Shown here piece after piece: positions 35,911 to 51,600 of a DNA stretch of 64,000 bases (its first letter is position 1; each line of letters opens with the position of its first letter). The stretch is from Streptomyces sp. H27-H5 (GTDB lineage: Bacteria; Actinomycetota; Actinomycetes; Streptomycetales; Streptomycetaceae), in the NCBI RefSeq assembly GCF_026627505.1, contig NZ_JAPNLK010000004.1, forward strand, positions 62,001-126,000. Reading direction: 5' to 3'. Position numbers and translations under genes: made by a program. Below the pieces are notes generated by a model. It worked only from the letters and a program-made list of their open reading frames with translations. It did no database searches and had not been told where the DNA came from.

Positions 35911-37110
35911 TCAGGAGCGCGAGAGCGTCCCGCACTCCCCCGCGGGCCGGTCGGCGAGGTCCTTGCTGCGGTCGTAGGGATCCACGGCGGCCCCCGTGGG
36001 CCGGTCGCCGGACACCTTGTCGCGGTCGAACTGCGGGTGCAGGTAACCGTCGTGGACCCCGCAGCTGTCGTTGCCGAACTCTTCCTCGTGTTCGCCGTAC
36101 TGCAGCGTCCCCGGGGTCACCCGGAACGTGACCGGGTCGTTCATGTACAGGCTCATCCGGCGCCGCACGATCGTGCGTTCCACCTGGTCCGAGCCGGCCG
36201 CGGCCTTCACCAGCGGGTAGACGAAGGTGTAGTCCGCGCGCACCCGCACCTCGCCGTCCGTGTCGCCGGCCTCGAAGCTCATCCGGCCCCGGACCTTGAC
36301 GACCTCGCCGACCAGCCGGACCTCGGCCGGGTCGAAGCGACTGAACAGCGAGGTCGGGCTCGCGTCCTCGGACGGCTTGTCCAGGGCCCGCGCGAAGAGC
36401 GACCGGCCGCCTTCCTCCTGGAGGGGCTCCAGGAGCTTCAGGGCGGCCTCGGGGCGCCCTCCGCGCAGCGTCGCGGGGTCGATGTTCGAAGCGACCAGGA
36501 GTTCCTTCGTCAGGGTGAGCGCCTGGGCCACCCGCTCCTTCGACAGGCCGCCGACGGCCTTCGCCTCCGGCACCTCGATCGCGTTCGCCCCTTCGGCCCA
36601 CTGGAGCGCCGGGGAGCCGCGGAAGGGCTCCTTGAGCGTCGGGCGGTCCGGGTCCGCCGACGGCGCCGCCGTCGGCCGTACGGACTCGGCGGGGAGCGGC
36701 TGTGCGGCCTGCGCGCCGTTCCCCTGGGAGTTCTCCCCGGTCAGCCGGTCGATGAGCAGCTCCGGCCGTACGACGACCAGGGCCAGGGCGGCGATGAACA
36801 CGATGCCCGCGGTCGCCTTGAGGCGCCGGTTGCCCGTGCGGCCCCCGTCCCGCCCCTGCCACGCGGGCCCGGTCCGCCACCCCTCCGGCTCGGCGGCCCG
36901 ACGGGCCGCCCGGGCCCGGCGCCCCCGCCACCGTCCCCGTTCCGCCGCGGCCCGCGCCTCGTCCTCCCGGCGCAGCCGCTCGGTGACCATCCGCGCCCGT
37001 GCGGACGGCTCGTGCGGAGCGGCCCCTCCCCCGACCCCGGACTCCCGCACGAACCGCTCCCACGCCTCGTCGGAAACGCCCGGTCTGCCGGCGTCGTCGT
37101 TGTTGCCCAT
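35911..37110 (-). CDS. single-pass membrane protein of unknown function
   Basis: A 399-residue protein with a basic cytoplasmic N-terminal part (1-95, Arg/Ala-rich, with SDEAWERFVRESG near the start), one membrane helix (about 98-118, ATAGIVFIAALALVVVRPEL), a Pro/Ala/Ser linker and an extracytoplasmic domain of about 240 residues containing RVAQALTLTKELLVASNID and RTIVRRRMSLYMNDPVTFRV. The last has the feel of an SCO-type hypothetical known only from Streptomyces. ATG 37110 has GGGGCGGGGAC upstream and avoids the eight extra residues of the open frame. It reads toward the S10 operon but lies beyond its promoter region, so it may be a separate unit. Confidence 0.8.
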   Translation of the reverse strand: MGNNDDAGRPGVSDEAWERFVRESGVGGGAAPHEPSARARMVTERLRREDEARAAAERGRWRGRRARAARRAAEPEGWRTGPAWQGRDGGRTGNRRLKATAGIVFIAALALVVVRPELLIDRLTGENSQGNGAQAAQPLPAESVRPTAAPSADPDRPTLKEPFRGSPALQWAEGANAIEVPEAKAVGGLSKERVAQALTLTKELLVASNIDPATLRGGRPEAALKLLEPLQEEGGRSLFARALDKPSEDASPTSLFSRFDPAEVRLVGEVVKVRGRMSFEAGDTDGEVRVRADYTFVYPLVKAAAGSDQVERTIVRRRMSLYMNDPVTFRVTPGTLQYGEHEEEFGNDSCGVHDGYLHPQFDRDKVSGDRPTGAAVDPYDRSKDLADRPAGECGTLSRS

Positions 37111-37580
37111 GTCCCCGCCCCTGTAAAGATCCACGTCATGCGCTGCGGATCCTTACACACCCCCGACAGCGCGCTTCCACGGGGCCCGAATGGTGCGCGA
37201 ACGGCTCGTCCCGGCCTTGGAGTTCGGGGTTCCCGGAGAACTCGGCGCCCCGGCCGGTCGCGCTCGACTCGGCACCTCACAGGGGTGGTTGTCCGAGCAG
37301 CCGACCACCCTCGGGAGCACGTCCCACCGGGTCGCGGGGGCCGCGTCGCGGGGGGCCTCGACGTCTGGGACAAGTACTCCGGAAGCGAAAGAACCACGCC
37401 AGACCCCTCCAGCCTCCCGGACGGGGCGCGTCGCTCACACGAGTGAACTACGCCAACTGGACTGGCTGGCACCCGGGTTGTCGGGCATACGCTCGCGGCG
37501 ACAACTCCAGACATGCGTCGGCCCCCGACGGGACTCGCAATCCCGGCGGGGGCCTACCAACAAGGAAGTAGAGCTTCCCG
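37111..37580. other. divergent intergenic region, no gene seen
   Basis: This 470-base gap separates the membrane protein gene and the decayed helix-turn-helix gene. I see no supported frame, although several open frames run through. Its only clear structure is the hairpin at 37520-37554. The stretch 37130-37430 is GC-rich with no notable repeats. Confidence 0.5.
37520..37554 (+). terminator. hairpin just upstream of the decayed HTH gene
   Basis: GGCCCCCG and CGGGGGCC pair, with an inner CGGG/CCCG stem and an AT-richer loop. It ends 26 bases before the ATG at 37581. It could be a terminator, or a leader attenuator for the original gene. There is no T-run. Confidence 0.5.
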
Positions 37581-38020
37581 ATGGATAGCCAGAAGGGTAC
37601 CGCCGTCGTGCGCGCCCCCGGGCGGAATCCGGGCGACACCCCTCGATCAGGTGTCATCCACGTCAACGTCCGCCACACGCGGCGCTTCACCGTGGTCGGC
37701 AACCACCTCGCCCAACACCCCGAGATGTCGCTCGTCGCGATCGGCCACGGGGTCCGCGTCCAGTCGCTGCCGACCGGGTCCCGCATCGGCATCAGGGACC
37801 TCGCCCCCCGCTTTGCCGAGAGCCGCCGCAGCCGCGCAACCCCGCCGGGCTGATCGCCCACCGGCTCACCGCCCAACTGCCGCCCGCCCTGCCCGACGAA
37901 GGCCCCCGCGCGGCCGCCCACGTACCGCCGGACCCCTTCCAGACATGCGAGGACGACGCCTGCGGCCTCGCCTTCCGGTCACCGGTGCCGGGCCTGTGCG
38001 GCGAATGCCGGGCCCCCGGG
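37581..38020 (+). pseudogene. internally deleted helix-turn-helix protein gene
   Basis: The first frame encodes MDSQKGTAVV..., then IHVNVRHTRRFTVVGNHLAQ, HPEMSLVAIG and LPTGSRIGIRDLAPRFAE before stopping at 37851-37853. In a second frame, from about 37838, the translation resumes as NPAGLIAHRLTAQLPPALPD and later CEDDACGLAFRSPVPGLCGEC, a four-cysteine knuckle. From memory these match the start and end of a Streptomyces HTH protein family of about 250-300 residues; the middle, including most of the HTH, is missing and the frame is shifted. The original 3' end is not clear either, as no stop follows in this frame. Confidence 0.7.
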
Positions 38021-38169
38021 ACGGCCGTCGCCTGGGCCCCGACGCCGTCCTCACGCACCCCGGCCCGCGCCCCGGCCCGCACCCGGGCCCCGGCAGCGCC
38101 CCGACACCGCCCCTCCGCCCCTCCGCCCCTCCCCCTTCGCCCCGGTGCGACCTCGCCCCGGGTACGACG

Positions 38170-38213
38170 AAGGGCCCCCTCCTCGACGCCGAAGCGTCGG
38201 GGAAGGGGCCCCT
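38170..38213 (-). terminator. terminator after tuf
   Basis: On the minus strand AGGGGCCCCTTCCCCGACGC and its near complement pair around a TTCG tetraloop, a long stem of about 20 bp with two mismatches. It begins 50 bases after the tuf stop and should end the str operon transcript. Confidence 0.8.
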
Positions 38214-38263
38214 CTGTCAAACGTGGTGCCCGCTCTCGCGAGCCACCAGGTCAGACCGCGAAA

Positions 38264-39457
<1,194 letters not shown>

Positions 39458-39535
39458 GGGGGTCCTCCTGGAGAGTGGTTCTGTACGCCTTACAGATCGG
39501 CGCCAGGTGATCTTTGCTGGATAGCCGGTTCCCCC

Positions 39536-39566
39536 GGGGCAATGGGAGTTTTGCTCCTGTTGCCCC
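39536..39566 (-). terminator. hairpin between fusA and tuf
   Basis: GGGGCAA pairs with TTGCCCC, and an inner GGAG with CTCC. It starts 41 bases beyond the fusA stop. tuf is often made in excess over fusA, so an attenuator together with an internal tuf promoter downstream would make sense, but neither is shown. Confidence 0.6.
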
Positions 39567-39607
39567 AGAGGCTCCGGTGACAAGCCTAAAGCGTGTACTC
39601 GGAAGAG

Positions 39608-41734
39608 TTACTCGCCCTTGGCCTTCGCGATGATCTCCTCAGCGACGTTCCGGGGAACCTCGGCGTAGGAGTCGAACTGCATCGAGTAGCTGGCGCGACC
39701 CGAGGTCTTGCTGCGGAGGTCTCCGACGTAGCCGAACATCTCCGAAAGCGGCACGAGGCCCTTCACGATGCGAGCACCGTGACGCTCCTCCATGGCCTGA
39801 ATCTGGCCACGGCGAGAGTTGATGTCGCCGATGACCTCACCCATGTAGTCCTCGGGCGTGGTGACCTCAACGGCCATCATCGGCTCAAGGAGCACGGGAG
39901 AAGCCTTGCGCGCGGCCTCCTTGAAGGCCTGCGAACCGGCGATCTTGAACGCGAGTTCGGAGGAGTCGACCTCGTGGTAGCCACCGTCGAGAAGAATGAC
40001 GCGGACGCCGGTCATCTCGTAGCCGGCGAGGATGCCGAACTTCATGGCTTCCTGCGCACCGGCATCCACGGAGGGGATGTACTCACGCGGGATGCGGCCA
40101 CCGGTGACCTTGTTCACGAACTCGTAGGTCGCCTCGCCACCCTCGATGGGCTCGATCGCGATCTGCACCTTGGCGAACTGACCGGTACCACCGGTCTGCT
40201 TCTTGTGGGTGTAGTCGTGACGCTCGACGGTCTTGCGGATCGTCTCGCGGTAGGCCACCTGCGGCTTGCCGACGTTCGCCTCGACCTTGAACTCGCGACG
40301 CATGCGGTCGACGAGGATGTCGAGGTGAAGCTCGCCCATACCACCGATGATGGTCTGGCCGGTCTCCTCGTCCGAGTGAACCTGGAAGGAGGGGTCCTCC
40401 TCCGCGAGACGCTGGATGGCAACACCCAGCTTCTCCTGGTCACCCTTGGACTTGGGCTCGATGGCGACCTGAATGACCGGGGCCGGGAAGTCCATGGACT
40501 CCAGGATGACCGGGTTCTTGTCGTCACACAGCGTCTCACCGGTGGTGGTCTGCTTCAGGCCCATGACGGCGACGATGTCGCCGGCGCCCACCGAGTCGAT
40601 CTCCTCACGCTTGTTCGCGTGCATGCGGTAGATCTTGCCGATGCGCTCCTTCTTGCCCTTGACGGAGTTCAGCACCGCGGTGCCGGCCTCCAGGCGACCG
40701 GAGTAGATCCGGACGAAGGTGAGCTTGCCGAGGTGCGGGTCGCTCGCGATCTTGAACGCGAGGGCCGACAGCGGCTCGGAGTCGGACGGCTTGCGCTTGA
40801 CCACGACCTCCGGGTCCTTGACGTCGTGGCCTTCGATGGCCTCGACGTCCAGGGGGGAGGGCAGGTAGCGCACGACGGCGTCGAGCAGGGGCTGAACGCC
40901 CTTGTTCTTGAACGCGGTGCCGCAGAACACGGGGGTGACGGTGGTGTCGCCGCCCTTGCCGGACGCGATGGTGATGCGACGAACAGCGGCGTAGAGCTGC
41001 TCCTCGGTGGGCTCGACGCCCTCCAGGAACAGTTCCATCAGCTCTTCGTCGTTCTCCGCGACGGCCTCGACGAGCTTGCCGCGCCATTCCTCGGCGAGCT
41101 CGGTGTGCGAGGCGGGGATGTCGACGACGTCGTACATCTCGCCCTTGGAGGCTTCGGCGGACCAGACGAGGGCCTTCATGCGAACCAGGTCGACAACGCC
41201 CTGGAAGTCCATCTCGGCGCCGATCGGGAGCTGCATGACGATCGGGGTCGCGCCGAGGCGGTCCGTGATCATGTCAACGCAGCGGAAGAACTCGGCGCCG
41301 GTACGGTCCAGCTTGTTCACGAAGCAGATGCGCGGCACGCCGTAACGGTCGGCCTGACGCCACACCGTCTCGGACTGCGGCTCCACACCGGCGACACCGT
41401 CGAAGACGGTGACGGCGCCGTCGAGGACGCGGAGCGAACGCTCCACCTCGACGGTGAAGTCGACGTGGCCCGGGGTGTCGATGATGTTGATGGTGTGGTC
41501 AACGTCTTCGAGGGGCCAGTGGCAGGTCGTCGCGGCAGACGTGATGGTGATACCACGCTCCTGCTCCTGCTCCATCCAGTCCATCGTGGCAGCGCCGTCG
41601 TGGACCTCACCGATCTTGTAGGACACACCGGTGTAGAACAGGATGCGCTCGGTGGTGGTCGTCTTGCCCGCGTCGATGTGGGCCATGATCCCGATGTTGC
41701 GGACCTTGGCCAGGTCAAGCGAAGTGGTAGCCAT
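39608..41734 (-). CDS. fusA: elongation factor G
   Basis: The 708-residue translocase: [20 protein letters not shown], then [20 protein letters not shown] and [15 protein letters not shown] for the G domain; [20 protein letters not shown] for domain IV, and [20 protein letters not shown]. No fusidic acid-resistance change is obvious. It lies 39 bases after rpsG. Confidence 0.98.
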   Translation of the reverse strand: MATTSLDLAKVRNIGIMAHIDAGKTTTTERILFYTGVSYKIGEVHDGAATMDWMEQEQERGITITSAATTCHWPLEDVDHTINIIDTPGHVDFTVEVERSLRVLDGAVTVFDGVAGVEPQSETVWRQADRYGVPRICFVNKLDRTGAEFFRCVDMITDRLGATPIVMQLPIGAEMDFQGVVDLVRMKALVWSAEASKGEMYDVVDIPASHTELAEEWRGKLVEAVAENDEELMELFLEGVEPTEEQLYAAVRRITIASGKGGDTTVTPVFCGTAFKNKGVQPLLDAVVRYLPSPLDVEAIEGHDVKDPEVVVKRKPSDSEPLSALAFKIASDPHLGKLTFVRIYSGRLEAGTAVLNSVKGKKERIGKIYRMHANKREEIDSVGAGDIVAVMGLKQTTTGETLCDDKNPVILESMDFPAPVIQVAIEPKSKGDQEKLGVAIQRLAEEDPSFQVHSDEETGQTIIGGMGELHLDILVDRMRREFKVEANVGKPQVAYRETIRKTVERHDYTHKKQTGGTGQFAKVQIAIEPIEGGEATYEFVNKVTGGRIPREYIPSVDAGAQEAMKFGILAGYEMTGVRVILLDGGYHEVDSSELAFKIAGSQAFKEAARKASPVLLEPMMAVEVTTPEDYMGEVIGDINSRRGQIQAMEERHGARIVKGLVPLSEMFGYVGDLRSKTSGRASYSMQFDSYAEVPRNVAEEIIAKAKGE

Positions 41735-41773
41735 AAGGCTTCGGTCTTCTCTCGGTCTCGATGTGGGGTGGGA

Positions 41774-42244
41774 CTACCAGCGGTAGTGCGCGAAGGCCTT
41801 GTTGGACTCGGCCATCTTGTGCGTGTCCTCGCGCTTCTTGACGGCAGCGCCAAGACCGTTGGAGGCGTCGAGCAGCTCGTTCATGAGGCGCTCGGTCATG
41901 GTCTTCTCACGACGGGCGCGGGAGTAACCCACGACCCAGCGCAGCGCCAGGGTGGCGGCGCGACCGGGCTTGACCTCGATCGGCACCTGGTAGGTGGCTC
42001 CACCGACACGGCGGGACTTGACCTCGAGCGACGGCTTGACGTTCTCCAGCGCGCGCTTCAGCGTGATGACCGGGTCAGCGCCGGTCTTCTCGCGGAGGCC
42101 TTCCATGGCGCCGTAAACGATGCGCTCGGCGGTGGAGCGCTTGCCGTTCAGGAGGATCTTGTTGATGAGCGACGTCACCAGAGGAGATGCGTAGACCGGG
42201 TCGATGATGACCGGGCGCTTCGGGGCGGGGCCCTTACGAGGCAT
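41774..42244 (-). CDS. rpsG: 30S ribosomal protein S7
   Basis: The 156-residue assembly nucleator of the 30S head: [20 protein letters not shown], then [20 protein letters not shown] and [24 protein letters not shown] [20 protein letters not shown]. In E. coli it represses the str operon. It begins 2 bases after the rpsL stop. Confidence 0.97.
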   Translation of the reverse strand: MPRKGPAPKRPVIIDPVYASPLVTSLINKILLNGKRSTAERIVYGAMEGLREKTGADPVITLKRALENVKPSLEVKSRRVGGATYQVPIEVKPGRAATLALRWVVGYSRARREKTMTERLMNELLDASNGLGAAVKKREDTHKMAESNKAFAHYRW

Positions 42245-42246
42245 TC

Positions 42247-42618
42247 TTACTTCTCCTTCTTGGCGCCGTAGCGGCTGCGGGCCTGCTTGCGGTTCTTGAC
42301 AGCCTGGGTGTCAAGCGCACCGCGGATGATCTTGTAACGAACACCCGGCAGGTCCTTCACACGGCCACCACGCACGAGCACGATCGAGTGCTCCTGCAGG
42401 TTGTGTCCCTCACCCGGAATGTAGGCCGTGACCTCGATGCCGGAGGTCAGACGCACACGCGCGACCTTACGGAGCGCCGAGTTCGGCTTCTTCGGGGTGG
42501 TCGTGAACACACGCGTGCAGACGCCGCGACGCTGGGGCGAAGCCTCAAGCGCGGGGGTCTTTGTCTTCTCGACCTTGTCCTGCCGGCCCTTCCGGACCAG
42601 CTGCTGGATCGTAGGCAC
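42247..42618 (-). CDS. rpsL: 30S ribosomal protein S12
   Basis: A 123-residue decoding-site protein: [20 protein letters not shown], the [20 protein letters not shown] block and [20 protein letters not shown]. The lysines at the usual streptomycin-resistance sites (equivalent of K43 and K88) are unchanged, so it looks streptomycin-sensitive. GTG 42618 is preceded by GGAG. It is the first gene of the str operon; the open frame to 42801 runs through the leader. Confidence 0.98.
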   Translation of the reverse strand: MPTIQQLVRKGRQDKVEKTKTPALEASPQRRGVCTRVFTTTPKKPNSALRKVARVRLTSGIEVTAYIPGEGHNLQEHSIVLVRGGRVKDLPGVRYKIIRGALDTQAVKNRKQARSRYGAKKEK

Positions 42619-42667
42619 TACTTCTCCGGTTTCTGTGTGCCGTGTAGTGAAACTAACCTGGAACTTG

Positions 42668-42692
42668 CCGACCCACGCGGTCGGGTGTGTCG
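42668..42692 (-). promoter_or_regulatory. leader stem-loop motif shared with the rpsJ leader
   Basis: The second copy of the 25-base motif at 35523-35547 (one difference, C to T on the plus strand at 42686). The CCGACC-CACGC-GGTCGG hairpin is intact. It lies 50 bases upstream of the rpsL GTG and inside the transcript predicted from the promoter at 42808-42836. Confidence 0.6.
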
Positions 42693-42807
42693 GATCCGGC
42701 GGACCTCCGTGCAAGCACGGAAACGCTTGGATCGCGGTGGCTGATTCGTCCCTCATGCGGTTGATGGACACGCACGGGAACCAGGCACACCCCAGGCACA
42801 AGGTATG

Positions 42808-42836
42808 AGCGTACCTACCTCATTGACTCCGGTCAA
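42808..42836 (-). promoter_or_regulatory. sigma-70-type (HrdB-like) promoter of the str operon
   Basis: On the minus strand TTGACC (42831-42836), a 17-base spacer and TACGCT (42808-42813) form a good vegetative promoter. Transcription would begin near 42800, leaving a leader of about 180 bases before rpsL. It is in the 371-base divergent gap between rpsL and the DUF6056 gene, which holds no other gene. Confidence 0.7.
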
Positions 42837-42989
42837 AACAAATGCTCCCGGGCACCTTCGGCGCAGGCCGGCGGCGTCCCGGCCGGCGGACCGCCGCGCG
42901 GCGGTCCGAGGAGGTGGAAGCCGCAGGGGGCGCGAAGTCTAGACTTCTACCCGATCATCCCCGGTCCCGGACGCCGTTTCTCGCCCTCT

Positions 42990-44522
42990 GTGGCACGGCG
43001 AGCGGCCGCCGCGGAACGGCCCCGTCGCGAAAGATCCCGAATGCCGCTCGATTCCATACGAGAACGCCTGCGTCCGCTCTTGTCGTACGCCGCAGTCGTC
43101 ATCGCCCTCGCCGCCTCTGCCCTGCTGGCCGTCGGCGCCTTCCTGGGCCTCTACGTCCGCCCCACCTCGGATGACTGGTGCGCCGCCTGGAAGGCCCGCG
43201 ACATGGGCATCTTCGGGATCACCACCGACTTCTACAACACGCAGAACGGCCGGCTCACCAACGCCTTCATGAGCGGGATCGTCTACTCCGACGGAATCCT
43301 CGGCACGAAGGTCATGCCCACCCTCATCATCCTGACGATGGGCGCCGGCCTGGTGATGCTGGCCCGCGTCGGCCTGCGCGCGCTCGGCTGGCAGGTGCCG
43401 ATCGCGGTGCTGATCGCCGCGTCCGTCGTGGTCACCGCCCTGTTCTCCTTCGCGGGCACGCGCAACTACCAGGCCCTGCTGTGGGCCCCGGCCACGATCT
43501 CGCACACGGTCCCCGCCATCATCGGGATCTGGGCCGTGCTGATCGCCGTCTGGGCCGGCCGTTCGGGCCGTGTCTGGCCGCGCCGCCTCGCCCTCGCCGC
43601 CGCCGTCGTGATCGGCTTCGGCATCGGCACCCTGAGCGAGCCCTTCACCATCGTGGGCGGCCTGTTCATGGGCGTGGCCATGCTGCTGAGCATCCCGAAG
43701 GTGGGGCTCGCCCGCACCTGGTGGTCCTTCACCTGGCTCGCCACGTACTGCGTCAGCAGCCTGGTCGGCCTGGCCGTGCTGTACACCTCCCCCGGTGCGA
43801 AGTGGCGCCGCTCGGTCCAGCCGCACACCGACTCGATGCTCTCCGGGAAGGCCCTGCGCAAGTCCTTCGAGGACTGGGGCAACATCTGGGACGCGATCGG
43901 CGGCCAGTGGGCCTACCTCGGCGCCGTCGCCGCGGGCCTCCTGATCGGTCTGGCCGTCGCGTACCTCTCCCCCACGGGCGCCGAGCGCGTCACCGCGATC
44001 CCGGGCCGCCTGAAGGTCCTGCTGGTCGTCCTGCCGGTGCCGGTCCTGATGCTCGCCTCCTTCGTGGTGGCCATGGCCCTGAACAACGGCTACGGCCCCA
44101 CCGGCTGGACCTACGCGCGGACCTGGAACAGCTTCATGGTCCCGTTCCTGATGACGCTGTGCCTGTACGGGATCCTGGCCGGCCGCGCCATCGGCGTCCG
44201 GCTCGCCTCCGTCGACCGCGGCAGCCTGCTCCCGGGCGCCCTCGTCGTGGTCCTCGCCGCCGGGTTCACCGTCGCCTCCGTGGGCGCGCTCGTGCCCGCC
44301 GTGCAGGAGATGACCAAGGACACCGTCTACCGCTCCCTGGTGTGGGACAAGCAGGACGCCCGGATCCGCAAGGAGGTCTCCCGCGGTGCGACGGACGTGA
44401 TGTACAAGCCGTCCTACATCGGGAAGCTCGCCGAGCCGTACTTCACCAAGAACAAGGACAAGGACTGGGTCGCCCAGTGCGTGTCGAAGTACTACGGCGT
44501 CGAGGACATCCACAAGCCCTGA
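42990..44522 (+). CDS. DUF6056-type polytopic membrane protein
   Basis: A 510-residue protein with about ten hydrophobic helices. The first loop after helix one carries RPTSDDWCAAWKARDMG and then NTQNGRLTNAFMSGIVY, a GT-C glycosyltransferase-like acidic first loop as seen in DUF6056. The C-terminal 70 residues are hydrophilic and end in YYGVEDIHKP. A role in cell-surface glycosylation is inference. The start is uncertain: GTG 42990 gives the longest frame, while ATG 43041 (MPLDSIRERL) is also possible; neither has a good ribosome site. It converges with rpoC. Confidence 0.85.
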   Translation: MARRAAAAERPRRERSRMPLDSIRERLRPLLSYAAVVIALAASALLAVGAFLGLYVRPTSDDWCAAWKARDMGIFGITTDFYNTQNGRLTNAFMSGIVYSDGILGTKVMPTLIILTMGAGLVMLARVGLRALGWQVPIAVLIAASVVVTALFSFAGTRNYQALLWAPATISHTVPAIIGIWAVLIAVWAGRSGRVWPRRLALAAAVVIGFGIGTLSEPFTIVGGLFMGVAMLLSIPKVGLARTWWSFTWLATYCVSSLVGLAVLYTSPGAKWRRSVQPHTDSMLSGKALRKSFEDWGNIWDAIGGQWAYLGAVAAGLLIGLAVAYLSPTGAERVTAIPGRLKVLLVVLPVPVLMLASFVVAMALNNGYGPTGWTYARTWNSFMVPFLMTLCLYGILAGRAIGVRLASVDRGSLLPGALVVVLAAGFTVASVGALVPAVQEMTKDTVYRSLVWDKQDARIRKEVSRGATDVMYKPSYIGKLAEPYFTKNKDKDWVAQCVSKYYGVEDIHKP

Positions 44523-44634
44523 CCCCGCCCCGACCCCGCGTCCGTACCCCGGCGCCTCCCGGACTTCCGGGGGCGCCGGCGTCGTACGGCCCCCCTGCGG
44601 CCCCCGGACGGGTAGCCCTTCCCCGGACACGAGG

Positions 44635-44672
44635 AAGCCCCCCGCCGCTCCTCTCGGAGCGACGGGGGGCTT
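44635..44672. terminator. bidirectional terminator between the DUF6056 gene and rpoC
   Basis: AAGCCCCCCGCCGCTCC and GGAGCGACGGGGGGCTT pair with one mismatch around a TCTC loop, flanked by TTTCTC on the right. The element is 12 bases beyond the rpoC stop and about 110 beyond the other gene, so it can serve both. Confidence 0.85.
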
Positions 44673-44684
44673 TCTCGGTGACCT

Positions 44685-48584
<3,900 letters not shown>

Positions 48585-48681
48585 TGTGCGTCAATCCCTC
48601 TTTCGGGGTCGAGTCTCAATCATGGTCTGAACGGTCCCGGGGATGACGGGGGGCTCTTGAGCGAGCCCCCCGTCAGGCCCG

Positions 48682-51600
48682 TCAGACCTCTTCGACGCTG
48701 CTCGGCTCGCGCCGGGACAGGTCGATACCGAGCTCCTCCGCCGCGCGGAAGACGTCCTCGTCGGTGTCGCGCATCTCGATGGACATGCCGTCCGAGGACA
48801 GCACCTCCACGTTGAGGCAAAGCGACTGCATTTCCTTGATGAGCACCTTGAAGGACTCGGGAATGCCCGGCTCGGGGATGTTCTCGCCCTTGACGATGGC
48901 CTCGTAGACCTTCACGCGGCCGGTGACGTCATCGGACTTGATGGTCAGCAGCTCCTGGAGGGCGTAAGCGGCGCCATAAGCCTCAAGCGCCCACACCTCC
49001 ATCTCACCGAAGCGCTGGCCACCGAACTGCGCCTTACCACCCAGCGGCTGCTGCGTGATCATCGAGTACGGACCGGTCGACCGAGCGTGGAGCTTGTCGT
49101 CGACCAGGTGGTGGAGCTTGAGGATGTACATGTACCCGATGGAGACCGGGTCCGGGAACGGCTCGCCGGAGCGGCCGTCGAACAGACGCGCCTTGCCGGA
49201 CGGGAGGACCAGACGGTCACCGTCGCGGTTCGGGATGGTGTGCTCGAAGAGGCCGGCGAGCTCGTCCTCGCGGGCACCGTCGAACACCGGGGTGGCGACG
49301 TTGGTACCGGGCTCGACGCGGTCGGCACCGATGACCTTCAGTCGCTCGGCCCAGTCCTCGGCGAGACCGGAGACGTCCCAACCGCGGCTGGCGAGCCAGC
49401 CGAGGTGGATCTCCAGGACCTGTCCCGGGTTCATTCGGGACGGGACACCCAGGGGGTTCAGGATGATGTCGACCGGCGTGCCGTCCTCAAGGAAGGGCAT
49501 GTCCTCGATCGGAAGGATCTTGGAGATGACACCCTTGTTGCCGTGGCGGCCGGCGAGCTTGTCACCGTCGGTGATCTTGCGCTTCTGGGCGACGTAGACG
49601 CGGACCAGCTGGTTCACGCCCGGAGGAAGCTCGTCGCCCTCCTCGCGGTCGAAGACGCGGACACCGATGACCTTGCCGATCTCACCGTGAGGAACCTTGA
49701 GCGAGGTGTCACGCACCTCGCGGGCCTTCTCACCGAAGATCGCGCGGAGCAGACGCTCCTCCGGGGTCAGCTCGGTCTCACCCTTGGGCGTGACCTTGCC
49801 GACCAGGATGTCGCCGGCGACGACGTCCGCACCGATGCGGATGATGCCGCGCTCGTCGAGGTCGGCGAGGACCTCCTCGGAGACGTTCGGGATGTCCCGG
49901 GTGATCTCCTCGGGGCCCAGCTTGGTGTCACGGGCGTCGACCTCGTGCTCCTCGATGTGGATCGAGGAGAGGACGTCGTCCTGCACGAGGCGCTGCGACA
50001 GGATGATCGCGTCCTCGTAGTTGTGACCTTCCCAGGGCATGAACGCGACGAGCAGGTTCTTGCCGAGGGCCATTTCGCCCTCTTCGGTCGCGGGACCGTC
50101 GGCGAGGACCTGCGCCTCGATGATGCGGTCACCCTCGTTGACGATGACCTTCTGGTTGACCGAGGTGCCCTGGTTCGAGCGGGAGAACTTCGCGACGCGG
50201 TACGTGGTGTACGTGCCGTCGTCGTTGGCGACGGTGATGTAGTCGGCCGAGACCTCCTGGACGACACCGTCCTTCTCCGCGCGGATCGAGTCACCGGCGT
50301 CGACGGCGCAGCGGTACTCCATGCCGGTGCCGACGAGCGGCGCCTCCGCCTTGATGAGCGGAACGGCCTGGCGCATCATGTTCGCGCCCATGAGGGCACG
50401 GTTGGCGTCGTCGTGCTCCAGGAAGGGGATCATCGCGGTCGCGACGGACACCATCTGGCGCGGGGAGACGTCCATGTAGTCGACGTCGTCGCCGGCGATG
50501 TAGTCGATCTCGCCACCACGACGGCGAACCAGTACGCGGTTCTCCGTGAAGCGCATGTCGTCGGACAGGCCGGCGTTGGCCTGGGCGATGACGAAGCGGT
50601 CTTCCTCGTCCGCGGTCAGGTAGTCGACGTCGTCGGTGACGACACCTTCGATGACCTTGCGGTACGGGGTCTCGACGAAACCGAACGCGTTGACGCGGCC
50701 GTAGGACGCGAGCGAGCCGATCAGACCGATGTTCGGGCCTTCGGGGGTCTCGATCGGGCACATGCGGCCGTAGTGCGACGGGTGCACGTCACGGACCTCG
50801 AAGCCGGCCCGCTCACGCGAGAGACCACCCGGACCGAGCGCCGACAGACGGCGCTTGTGGGTGAGACCCGACAGCGGGTTGTTCTGGTCCATGAACTGCG
50901 ACAGCTGGCTGGTGCCGAAGAACTCCTTGATGGAGGCGACGACCGGCCGGATGTTGATCAGGGTCTGCGGCGTGATCGCCTCGACGTCCTGGGTCGTCAT
51001 CCGCTCGCGGACGACGCGCTCCATACGAGCCAGACCCGTGCGGACCTGGTTCTGGATGAGCTCGCCGACGTTGCGCAGACGACGGTTGCCGAAGTGGTCG
51101 ATGTCGTCGGTCTCGACGACGATCGAACGGCCGGACTCGCCGGTCGTCTCGGTCTCACCGGCGTGCAGCTTGACCAGGTACTTGATGGTCGCGATGACGT
51201 CGTCCGTGGTGAGCACACCGGCGTCCAGCGGCTCGTCCGCGCCGAGCTTCTTGTTCACCTTGTAGCGGCCGACCTTGGCGAGGTCGTAGCGCTTCGGGTT
51301 GAAGTAGAGGTTCTCGAGCAGCGTCTGAGCGGCCTCGCGGGTCGGCGGTTCGCCCGGACGCAGCTTGCGGTAGATGTCGAGCAGCGCGTCGTCCTGGCCC
51401 TGGGTGTGGTCCTTCTCCAGGGTGGCGCGCATGGACTCGTACTCGCCGAACTCTTCGAGGATCTGCTCGGTGGTCCAGCCGAGAGCCTTCAGGAGGACGG
51501 TGACGGACTGCTTGCGCTTGCGGTCGATGCGGACACCGACCATGTCGCGCTTGTCGATCTCCATCTCCAGCCAGGCACCCCGGGACGGGATGATCTTGGC

